DNA of 64,000 nucleotides from Phlegmacium glaucopus. Taxonomy: Eukaryota > Basidiomycota > Agaricomycetes > Agaricales > Cortinariaceae. The stretch is from the NCBI GenBank assembly GCA_015039465.1, contig MU130242.1, forward strand, positions 1-64,000, given 5' to 3'. Numbering within the stretch: the first letter of the stretch is position 1; the number at the start of each line of letters is the position of its first letter. A program made the position numbers and the translations under genes. Below, piece by piece: positions 1 through 9,811 of the stretch. The notes beneath the pieces were generated by a model that was not told where the DNA came from, did not search any database, and saw only the letters and a program-made list of their open reading frames with translations.

Positions 1-330
1 CAGAATCCATCCAGAATGATACATTCTACAAATTGCAGAACGAAAAATTCTCATATCATTTTGCATTATTGCAGAAGGATACATTCTGCATTCAGCTAAA
101 TTTAGGTAGAATTTTACATTCTGACTAGATTCTAATTGTTTCAAAACCGGTGCAGAAGGAAAAAATCTGCGAAATGCGGAATTAAGGCAGAACTCAAAAT
201 TCTCACTAAATTCTAATTGTCTTCTACGTCTCGGCAGAATTAATTAAGAATTAATCATTCTACCATATAGAGAATTTTATGATCTTGCAATTCGTTCTGC
301 AAAGATTCTGCGCGCCGCAGAATATTCCCC
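1..330. repeat. Cluster of inverted GCAGAA/TTCTGC motifs
   Basis: An AT-rich stretch is packed with GCAGAA and ATTCT(GC) motifs in both orientations, so that many short hairpins are possible (for example gcagaaggatacattctgc near 80-100). The phrase ctaRattctaattgt occurs twice (near 124 and 206). No coding signal is seen. It looks like the internal or terminal part of a non-coding fold-back element cut by the window edge; the family is not recognised. Confidence 0.45.
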
Positions 331-1143
331 TTCCAGCAGTGTCTAGTATAAGTCTTAGTTGTTGCTGAAAATCAAGAGAAGAAGGTGTATTTTTGATAGA
401 TTAGGATTTTGTACAAGGAACGGGTGTGCATACTAGGCTGTCACTGACAACAATGCCCCGGCTGAAAATTCATACATGGTGATAATTTATAGCTTTCTTC
501 CAATATCTTGTTATTGCATGTAAAGCATCTCAGTTTATGGATACAAAGGACGCGGCCTCCGACGTGGTCAATCCAGTGCCCCGCAGAGGACTTTCGGATT
601 CAGCTCTTCGAGTTCTGGGTCTAACCAGAAGGTGAGCTCTTTTGCTTGACGCTTAATTCCTGCTCCTCTCATATTGCTTCCAGAACTTCTAGCATTTGCT
701 CGCCTCAGTTGCGATCTCGCAGGAACCCCGAGATATTTTGCTAATATCTGCAGGAGGCTGGAAACCGGTGCCACTCCAGGCACTCATATGCATCGAGCAT
801 TCTCGAAATCGTTGTATCTGAGTGATATAGATATGGCAACTATGTAACTCGGTTTCGGCACCGAGAAAGTTCTTGGCGTGAATTACGATGCTGAAATTTT
901 AGACAACTTCACCGAGGATGATTGGATAGATAGTGTGAAACGAGCCTTGAAAACGGTTCTGATGTGCGCAGGCTCGCTAACGAAGCTTTCGGAATACTTT
1001 GAGAGCTCGAAGTCATGCGCTTCTGAAACAATAAGATCACATGCGTTACACCGAGTCAATTAGAGTCTTAGACTAAAGCATGACAGTCATAAACTGTCAT
1101 TCCAATCATAGACAAATGATGATCATCCGCTCAGCGCTCATGG
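331..1143. other. Intergenic, no supported gene
   Basis: Only short open frames without family resemblance are present. A minus-strand stretch at 568-783 and a plus-strand stretch at 878-1063 are open but have no recognisable domain, no convincing introns and no neighbouring exons. The last 150 bp should contain the promoter of the rvt gene. Confidence 0.5.
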
Positions 1144-1144
1144 A

Positions 1145-1153
1145 TTTATATAA
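1145..1153 (+). promoter_or_regulatory. TATA box of the rvt gene
   Basis: The sequence tttatataa lies about 95 bp before the ATG at 1244. With the usual ~30 bp spacing, transcription would start near 1175, downstream of another in-frame ATG at 1154. This supports 1244, which has the good context ccaaaATGgc, as the real start. Confidence 0.55.
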
Positions 1154-1243
1154 ATGGTTCTAGCTTATATTCCTTATCAAGTCCCTGCAGCCTCACTCCT
1201 CCTGACAGTCAAAAAATCGATTTCTCACATTTCTCACACCAAA

Positions 1244-4158
1244 ATGGCGTCTACCACGTCTACTCCTGCTAAATCTGACTCTTCCTTCGGCCAGACCCTC
1301 CAATTTATCACCTCCATCAAGCTCCACGAACTTGAGAAACAGCGTCTTGCATACCAGGCTCATGCTAAAGTCATCGATGAAGCCAATGCATACGGTGAGG
1401 CAGGCGATATCATCAAAAAGGTCCAGGTTCTTGTCAAAGCCGTCAAGTCATGGACTGGTTCTGGGTCTCTTTCAGATAAAAAAATCGTCGGCGGCAAGCT
1501 CCAGTTGGTCGACCTCGAGTTCTGGCTCCAGCAGGCAAAGAAAGATCCCAGCTTCAACCAGGAGATCGCTCAAAGTTGGGCCGAAACACTTGAAGCCCAC
1601 ATCAATCACACCAAGATGCGTTTCGATTCCGCGAAGCTTTTTGGTAACCTTTTCAATGAATGGTTAGCCAGTGGTGATTCGAGCGCGTTGACGTACCAGC
1701 CTGGGGTGGATGATGCTTCAGATGTTGGCGACCTGGCAGATACAGCGAGTGCTGACTTCGTAGAGGTGGGAAGGAAGGAGATGCATGAACAAAAGGAAAA
1801 ACTTAAGTCCATCATCTTTGACGATCACCCAGTGGACGTTGCTACATTGAACGAATACCTCGAGGGCCTCTTCGAACCCGAAGAGGCTGCAAAGGCATTG
1901 GAGAAATTGCGCAAGGATCTCAAGGATCATGGGTACCGGCTACAGCGAACCACTATCACCAACGTCGACATCGGTAATTCTATCTCTGGCCTCCTTGCGT
2001 CAGGACAAATGAATGAGGGGAAGAGGACCACACTCAAGGCGTTCCAAGAAAACCCTACTGTCTTGGACGAAGTTGCTAGTGTCCTGAACATGCGATTAGC
2101 GAGTCTGGACTCTTGGACTTGGCCTCAGGAGGGCGTCATGATCGAAATGCGTCGTCATCTGAATGGCAAATACAGGCAAGTTCCTATTCTCTATTCATCC
2201 TCAGACTTAATTTTCAACATCCATATTTTCTTAACAGGGCATTCACCGACCCAGAGATCATCGACGCTTTGCTTCTCCATTACATTGGAGTGTCTTGGCA
2301 AGTCAGGCTCAAGAATGGCCTCCGCCGTTTGTTTGACGGCAAGGCCTGGAAGCGACCCTTGCCTCCTACTCACAACCTGAAGGAGAAATACGAGGCACAG
2401 TTACGCGGAGATAACGGTGGTGACTCTATTGACAAGCAAAGGAACAACGTCCGAATAAATAGTTTCTTTGTGAGTCAACTGGCTGATAGCGCTAGAGGCG
2501 GCGGAGCTGCTGCCTATGACGACCTTGTCGATGCACCATCCGGGAAGGCTCGCGCCGGTACCTCTCCCGGTATGATCAAGCAACAACTTCTTAATATTAT
2601 GACAACGGAATGTTACCTCAACACGACTCTTCACGGTACACATGCTACTGTTCGTTCAGACTTGAAATGGTTCGGTCCCTCCTTACCACACACCTCCATC
2701 CTGACTGTTCTCGAGTTCCTCGGCATGCCCAAAAACTGGCTCTCATTCTATAAGGCTTTCTTAGGTGCGCCTGTACGCTTCTCCGAGGACGCAGAGCCTC
2801 GTGTCCGCAAACGTGGTACGCCCATCAGTTATGAACTCAGCGTGGTGTGCGGAGAAGCCCTCTTGTTCATAATGGATTTCGCCGTCAATCAACGTGCGGA
2901 TGGACTTTACCTCTACAGAATGCACGATGACTTGTGGCTCTGGGACGCCGACGTGAACAAGTGTGCTACTGGATGGGAAGAGATGAACAAGTATGCTGGA
3001 CTAGTTGGGTTGGAGTTCAACGAAGAGAAAACTGGTTCAGCATATGTCGGAAGTGATGTTGGCGAGAAACCATCCAGGCTACCTGACGGTGACATCCGCT
3101 GGGGATTCCTCAAATTCGATCCTTCACAAACTAGATTCGTCATTGACCAAAAGGATGTCAACCTACATATCGCCGAGCTTCGTCGTCAGCTGGCAGCTAC
3201 CAAGTCTGTCTTTGGTTGGATCAACGCCTATAACAAGTACATGGCTTTCTTCTTGCGTAACTTTGGTGGGACACCTGCAAACTGCTTTGGACAAGAACAC
3301 GTTGTGGATATCATTGATGCACTTGGCAGAATTCAACGCGATCTCTTCGCTGAGACTGGTGATGGCAGTGCAGTCGGTTATCTCAGCAAAATTCTTCGCG
3401 AACGGTTTGATGTCAAGGACCTTCCCGAAGGATATTTCTACTTCCCTATCTCCAGTGGTGGTCTTGAGCTCCGCAATACGATGCTTGAAGTCCTTTCTCT
3501 GAGCATGCGGAACAAACCTCTTTCTACATACACGTTCAAGGACAAAGATACTATGGTCGACAAGGACGTCATCGAAGCTAGCAAGGATGACGAGGATGAT
3601 CTTGAATCGTTAGAAGATTCTGATTCGGAAGATTCTGATTCGGAAGTCTCTTCAGCATACACCTCAGACGACGAAGACTCGGACGAAATCAAAATTCAAG
3701 AAGAAACATCAACCGAGGCGCGATTCCAGAGGAACATAACGACCGACAAAAGGAGATACGCCAGAGTCAAAGAAATATGGGACCTAGACACGGAAAACCG
3801 ACGCACAAAACATGGATACAGGCCCGACTTCGATGAATTCATGTCTTTCACTGAATACATCTCTCTCCGCGAATCATGGTTATCAACCTGGGGTACAACT
3901 TACCAATCCATGCTCGAATCTCCTTCTGAAAGACATATGATCCTCGCCCCTCAGGTTAAAGCTGAAATTGAGAATGGTTCGCATGCGAGTTCTGATAAAT
4001 ATTGGGATTCGTTGACGTGGTATGATAAATGGGTGTTGAGTATGTATGGAAAAGAGGTGGTGAAGAAGTTTGGAGGGTTGGAAGTTGTGGATCGGAATTT
4101 GATACCGATTGGGATGGTGCAGTTGTTCAAAACGTCGAGGATGAAGCTGGACCAGTGA
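1244..4158 (+). CDS. rvt: rvt: reverse-transcriptase-related cellular gene
   Basis: Two exons, 1244-2175 and 2238-4158, give about 950 residues. The order matches the fungal rvt family: a charged helical N-terminal region, the conserved block ending NMRLASLDSWTW...MRRHLNGKYR, then a reverse-transcriptase fold. The catalytic motif C reads YRMHDDLWLW with Asp541 and Asp542, followed by GLEFNEEKTGS (motif D-like); both aspartates are kept, so the active site looks intact. An acidic Ser/Asp/Glu tract lies near residues 770-800. No integrase, RNase H, gag, LTR or TIR flanks the gene, consistent with a domesticated single-copy gene and not a transposon. Family members are known as RT-related cellular polymerases with protein-priming and NTP use; the cellular role is unresolved. 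The intron (2176-2237, 62 nt) has a GC donor (AG|GCAAGT); only this donor keeps the frame. Confidence 0.9.
2176..2237 (+). other. GC-AG intron in rvt
   Basis: The donor is cag|GCAAGT and the acceptor ttaacag. Splicing here joins the frames exactly (…GKY-R-AFTD…). A GT four bases downstream at 2180 would put the next exon out of frame. Confidence 0.8.
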
Positions 4159-4308
4159 AGGAAGGGAGTCGGCGAAAATAGGGATCAAACATATTCGAGT
4201 CGGTGTCTAGACAGCAGTAGATCTGCACTTGACTAATTGCACATCCCCCTGTATGCTATAAAATAAAATAAAATTCCCTTACTCCTTTGTACCCGACTCT
4301 CCATCAGG

Positions 4309-7300
4309 CTACTCATCATCATCCTCATGGTCTTTGTTAACGAGTTGCTTCATTCGTCGGGATGCAGGTGTAGCTTTCTTGTTGCTCCGAGTCTTGCCCC
4401 TAGATGAAAGTGTCCTCTGTGTGATCTTAAATCAGAATGGAAGAGAGGAAACCAGTCAAGAGCAAACCTTGCGCTTGCTCGATCCTTCACTGTAATCCTG
4501 CTTTGTGGTGGCAGACTGCTTGTCACCACTGGCTTGGTAATTCCTAGCATCCTGCCAGTGGGCCATCGTGTCAGCTGAATCTTCATGAGACCCGTCATTG
4601 CCCTGCAACTGCATTCAGCTTTCCCTATTCACATAGAACTTGATAGAAGTGTCAAACCTTGACTTTCTCGGCCCAGGCTGCCTTCCCTTCAGACCTCATA
4701 GTAGACTTCGCTTCAACCAGGGTGTTCTTGTACAATTCCTCGGTAGCCTTGCTGAAATACTGACCGACTATTTCCAACTCCTGTGAATAATAACAAATTA
4801 GAAGGGCCGACCCCTGCCTGACAGCACTGACATACATTCTGCCTTGCAGACTCAATCATCTTGCGACTCGGTTGCCCTGCTTCATACATCAGAGGCGAAG
4901 GTAAGTTCTGGACACAAACTCCTACCGCTTTGCAGTCCCATACGGCGAGCCCGGGCCTGGAGCCGCTCACCCAAGGGTCCATACACATCACCCACCGTAA
5001 CGTACATTTGTTCATACTGTGGGGCAATCAATTGTGTACCACCCCGTAAGGCTCTCAAATGCTCGTCGATGATCTTCCAAGAACGATCATGTTCGACGAT
5101 CCAGACAAATGTGGATGATAAGGTGTAATCCTCAAAGTGCTTCACCCACCGTTGCCAACCAGCATAAAAACAGGCTTCTGAATCCTTGTGGAAAGGGTTG
5201 ATGGAGATCTGAATGGGTACTATCAACACGGTTTTCTTCTTCTCGTTGATGTAAAGATAAAGGGCATTGATGTCCTTGTAATTCCACTGATCAGGGATAT
5301 AGAGTGTTTCCGAAGTCTCCAATGGGATTGCGTGCAAGATATCACCAGAGAATATCTTAGGTTTTAAAGAATTCCAGTGAAGGTCTCTGACATTGAAGCC
5401 ATGACTTGAGATAGCGCTAAGGCAAGTTTGTTCCACAATGAATTCAACAACGACCGGGTTGTCCTCAAAAGTATCAAGAGAATATGAGTAAGGAATTTAT
5501 CCGGATTCACTTTGCGAATAGTTATCGCACCACCGTCCCTAGCAAGACCGCATGTGTAATGACAACAGCCGGTTCCTTCATCCCGCCAGAAATACCTGTG
5601 GTCAAAGCATTCCGGTGAAATGGAGTGCACCGAGCCTAATAAGCAGGCGAAGAGTGCATCGATATATCTTAGGTAAAGGTATCAGCATAGTCAAGCGACA
5701 TGGACAAGAAGGCACCAACAATGTATGGTTCTGGAGATCTTTGGTCATCCTTCGATCGAAATCAAAAATATTCGTCTTCACCGAGGCGAGTTCCCAATGG
5801 TGCCAGAATTGTTGGTCTATGTTACAAAATTTTTGGCCTTTCCACCCTAGAAGGGGTTGAAGAAGAAGAGGAATGCGTCCTGTTAGGTCTTCGACCCTAC
5901 CCTTGTCGGACTCTCCCTCGAAAACGGGCAGTTTGCCTTCGTGGTGAACCCACCATTGTTTCATCTCCGCCTGCGAAACAGAAGCAATTGAAATCGGGAG
6001 ACATGGCATCCAAAGGTGGATTTCTCACCTTTGACATTCCACCCATCATCGACATCTTGATTTCGCCCGTCTGCTTCTGTGCCATACGTTGAAACGTCCT
6101 ATAGTTTGCAGAGGCGCTAGCAATACTGTAGTGACCAACGGTGATTTTCAGCAAGAAGGCCCAGAGATCCTTCTGAGAGTTTGACACCGAATCCGCGTTG
6201 GTTTCCTCCTTCTCCAAAGCGTTTATTTGATCAATGATGAAATAGAGATGCGTCTCCCTGAAATTGCCACAGAATTTCAATGCATCGTCCATATTTTGAA
6301 ACGATCGTATCTCGTCACGACGTGCTAGTGAAGAGGAGGAAGGATCGGCGAATGAGCAAAGCATTGCGCTTTGGATGTAGGATAGGGAATTTGCCAACAT
6401 TTGCCGGCAATCAGGTAAGTATACTGGGCGCTTTCCAAGGCGGAAAAGGAGGCATGCCAAGGCCGCGAGCATGTGGGACTTGCCGGACCCCATATTTCCG
6501 TGGAGGAATAATTGAGAAGAACCAGAACTAATCCGGAGTGATTGAACTTTATCCCAGAGGCTGCCAAAACGCTCTCGTCCCATATACTCAAACATCATTA
6601 CCGGTTCCTCGCTCAGGGGAAACCGATCCGTAGGTAGTCGGCTGTACAACATGGGAAACGGAAGCGAACCCAGATTATGAAGATTTGAATACCAGTCAGG
6701 ACTGGCGTCGATCCCTTGCAAAGCGAGATGAAATCCATATAAATTAACTGTTTTATTGTTAAAATGGGTTGTTTTGCAATGGTCTGGCAGGAGCGACACA
6801 CCTTCTGACGGCAATAACAACTCATTAAGGCGCTCTTTTTGAGACTGCTGACCTGGAGGGACTAAATCATTGGTGGTTGGTAGATGAGTTAACGGTGAAA
6901 GAAGCGCCGGCAAGGGGGTTGAGTGAAAGATGATAGGATATTGTCAGTTCTACCCATACATAAATAATGAGCCAGCAGTACTCACCACTTGGACTAGACG
7001 GTGCAATCCCAGGGCGCTGAACCACAATGTGGAGATGCTTTTCGGAAGGCGGATTGGGAAATAGCTCCACCATTTTTTCTTCAGAACTCAACTCTGTCGA
7101 GTATGTGTCGATGTTACCCAGGTCCGCTAATCGCTGCGCGAGACTGTGATCTGGACCGATAGCAACCATCACATTGAGCTGAAATTGAAAGTCAGAAGGC
7201 ACACTCGCCCTTGGTATTAAGGAAATGACCTTGAAAAGCTTCAGGTCGTCAGCGTCAGAGTCTGTGTCACGGAGACGTTTGATTCTCTGCTTTATCATTT

Positions 7301-7406
7301 CCTTCAATCGAGCGACGTTGGCGCCAATCGGAATGTCGAAGACGTCGTATGGTTGTGGATAGCCTTCCACCAAACACCAGAGAGTTCGAGATTTTTGTGG
7401 AGACAT
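4309..7406 (-). CDS. Crinkler (CRN) family protein, P-loop NTPase plus nuclease-like domain
   Basis: Nine exons are supported (7406-6986, 6861-6029, 5970-5720, 5667-5511, 5463-4926, 4879-4836, 4780-4658, 4602-4468, 4416-4309), about 869 residues with every phase consistent. The N-terminus (starting MSPQKSRTLWCLVEG) is the ubiquitin-like Crinkler domain ending near HIVVQRPG. A P-loop ATPase follows: Walker A GNMGSGKS near residues 262-269 and Walker B LYFIIDQ near 351. The VEDLTGRIPLLL and IDALFACLLGS segments are typical of fungal CRN proteins. The C-terminal part (NYKDINALY…VPIQIS) resembles the restriction-endonuclease-like fold of CR effectors. The last two exons add a Lys/Arg-rich tail ending DHEDDDE, perhaps a nuclear signal. 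In free-living mushrooms these are host genes, possibly for defence or genome conflict; that role is inferred. A NAGNAG acceptor at 4880/4877 could vary one residue. The 5719 donor (GTTGGT) is weak. Confidence 0.85.
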
Positions 7407-7617
7407 AGTGGGTAATATTGGAGGAAAGCCGTATCGAACAAGAGGTGGACGAAGGCTAAATTTTGAAATGACCTGTTGGACTTCATCGCAATAGGAGACT
7501 TGGAGCGTCGTGGGCAGCGATTGAATCTTGACAACCAATCGTCACGCGTCACGTCACACACCCGAACATGACATACCGGCTCATCTACTCGCGCCGCAAC
7601 AGAACGAAGAAGAATCA

Positions 7618-7897
7618 ATGTCGAACTCTATAGGGTCTCAGATACGTCCCCACTCATTGCAGCACCGGTCAACTTCTCCGGCGGATGAAGGTGAGGGTGG
7701 GGACGATGATGACGCAGCAGATACGTCTTCTACTACTAGAGAATGTGACAAAGGGTATTTCTGGAAAAATGTCTCGTTCTCCTGGTCCAACCACTGGCAG
7801 ACGCATTGGTCCGACACCGCCCACTCATCGCAACCCTGTTTTTGATCAGGACACCATTATCAAGACTACCCCAGATTTTCATGGCACGATCATCTAA
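7618..7897 (+). CDS. Small two-exon protein of unknown function
   Basis: Exons 7618-7690 and 7740-7897 join with a good donor (gaag|GTGAGG) and acceptor (tactactag) to give 76 residues: a Ser/Pro-rich N-terminus, then SRSPGPTTGRRIGPTPP and an end TTPDFHGTII. Removing the 49-nt intron switches between two frames that are each open only on one side of it, which supports the model. It is divergent from the Crinkler gene (212 bp between start codons), so they may share a promoter. No domain is recognised; it appears disordered. Only the sequence-derived exon logic supports it. Confidence 0.5.
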
Positions 7898-8364
7898 GTC
7901 TAAGTCCGTGTCTTCAATTGGGCATATGCTAGTCTAATCCTACAGAAGTGATACAATACCGCTTGGTTAATAATAGTCTAAGACTATTGCAATTGTCTAT
8001 TCATCTAAAGTGTTAGCAAAAACTCGACACTAAAAAAACCGATTCCTCCTTTTCAGTCGGCCTCGGAATGTTGCGATAGAAGGCTGAGGTTTGTATAGTC
8101 GGGTAGCTACAATCTTGACATCGCGACAGATCTCGCGATGTACAAGTCGAAGGCATTATTTTCCTAATAATTCTGCTTGTGACTGCCATCCTCTGTGCAA
8201 AGTACTTGCCTGAGAGATAATTCATACAAGGTTAGAGTTCTTCTAGGCTCCTATAATAAGCGTGAGAAAGGGGAATGCATCATTTCTCTGACGTTTAGAC
8301 TGTACTATAAGAAGCTAAGAACTCGCTCCTATTTATCTTTCCCTCCTTTCTTCCTACCACAACC
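7898..8364. other. Intergenic with a palindrome and a dispersed repeat
   Basis: It contains the near-perfect palindrome aatagtctaagactatt (7971-7987) and, at 8081-8200, sequence related to 37625-37850. The end is the CT-rich leader of the PalI-like gene. No gene is seen. Confidence 0.5.
8081..8200. repeat. Dispersed repeat, second copy near 37.6-37.85 kb
   Basis: The complement of 8100-8150 (tcgcgatgtcaagattg…) matches plus-strand 37630-37680, while 8158-8200 (gtgactgccRtcctct) matches 37805-37850 in direct orientation. The mixed orientation suggests a fold-back element or an internal inversion between the two copies. Confidence 0.5.
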
Positions 8365-9408
8365 ATGTCCCGCGCCTTCTGTATCCCAGGAGTCATCTTC
8401 ATTCTCTGCGCTCTGGTTCTCAATTTCCTCGTATCCATCTCGCTTCCCTACCTGCCAGCGCTGGACATTGCCCGAACTCACTTCGGGAACGGAGCAGCTA
8501 TGAATTCTCAAGTGTTGACAGAAATTCGTGTAAGTCTACGTTCTGCTCAGCTATGACCAACTTAATTGATTTTCTATCCAGTTTGGTATATGGTACAGGA
8601 CTCTTAGCCGTCATTGTCACTGCTTGATAGCTTATAACATTGAACCACACAGGGCACCATGCTACTACGACTCGCATGAAGATCGTACATGCTCGAAAAC
8701 CGGTGTGTATAGAACTTATTCATAAATGTTTGTATCCTCGAGGCTTTAAGTTCACATTTTATCTTTATGAAGGTCATGGGTATGACATCACCGTCACAAG
8801 CCAGGACAAATCTCGGGTTGCCGTCATAAACGCGTCGTGGACTCGCGGACTGGCTGTTCACCCCGTCGGTAAATTAATTATGACTCCCTTTTTTTTTTAT
8901 ACCTGATGGACAATTTTTTGTTTTGACGTGCAGCTACCGCGGCCACGCTCGTCGCGTTCTTCCTCTCGCTTTCAACCCATATAACTGTGACGCTTATCGC
9001 ATCTCTAGTCTCATTCTTGGCGGCATTATTGACTCTCATAGCTTTCGCCATCGATATTGCGCTTTTCGCACTCGTTAATCACGAAATGGATAGACTTGGA
9101 GCGGGTACCACAACCAAAACAGGACCAGGTTCGTTAACCCCTTTTACCCCAATCATCGAGGGTCAAACTCCCCCTCTCACTTCTAATATCGTCGGGGACT
9201 AACTTGGTCGCTCATCTCTTTCCCTTCCGTTTGTTTAACAGGTTTTTGGATGACCTTTGCCTCTCTTATCCTTCTCCTCCTCGCGGGTTGCACTGTTTGC
9301 TTTGGACGTCGCAGGGACAGGCTCTCTGCCGCAACGAGCACAACTACATACCCCACCACCAAGCCCAAATCGCCTTTCTGGCAAAGGTTCCGCCGTACCA
9401 AGGCCTAA
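8365..9408 (+). CDS. PalI/SUR7-type four-TM membrane protein
   Basis: Six exons (8365-8529, 8582-8592, 8653-8702, 8773-8868, 8934-9128, 9242-9408) give 227 residues in continuous frame. The first hydrophobic helix (FCIPGVIFILCALVLNFLVS) is followed by an external loop containing FGIW and two cysteines, then three more membrane helices and a basic tail ending FWQRFRRTKA. This is the SUR7/PalI arrangement; members act at the plasma membrane, in eisosome or pH-signalling contexts (Rim9/PalI). The second exon is only 11 nt. The tail motif TYPTTKPKSPFWQRFRR is typical of mushroom members. The precise role cannot be deduced from sequence. Confidence 0.85.
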
Positions 9409-9811
9409 ACAATTAAAAATACTTGTGCCTTGTGTAGGTTGTCAAATTGTGAACAGTCAACCGCTCCACTGGCACTACTCTACATTTTTTCAATGTTCAT
9501 GACCCATATACGATTTGCCAATTTTCTTGACAATGAAATCCGTACTTCACAGCAATAATTCCCAACCCCGCCCCCTTTTTTTTTCTTGGTTGCTTTATGT
9601 GTGGCCCCTACCTATACTAGCATAATTTATAATTCATCAACAAATCCAAATCATTTTTTTTTGTGTCGGTTTTCCATCAATCATATTCCATAAGCTCCTT
9701 TTTCTACCAAAATATTTGAACTTTCAAAGATGATTCAGAGCATGCTTCGGTGGTTGGCTCTCGAGCTTTCTTGTTTCGATTGTCAGTTCTTCAAAGCTTC
9801 AGGTTCCTATT
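9409..9811. other. Convergent 3' region between PalI-like and DUR3-like genes
   Basis: T-rich sequence containing the 3' UTR of the membrane-protein gene and of the minus-strand transporter. No coding signal. Confidence 0.5.

Noticed and set aside
568..783. 71-codon minus-strand open frame as a gene
   Set aside because: No domain and no partner exons; it sits in repeat-rich edge sequence.
878..1063. 61-codon plus-strand open frame as a gene
   Set aside because: No family resemblance and no promoter; it ends just before the rvt promoter.
1154..1243. N-terminal extension of rvt from an in-frame ATG at 1154
   Set aside because: It overlaps the TATA box, and the extra residues are hydrophobic and unlike the family start; 1244 has better context.
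3005..3502. 165-codon plus-strand open frame inside rvt
   Set aside because: It lies in another frame of the long conserved RT exon and is a shadow of it.
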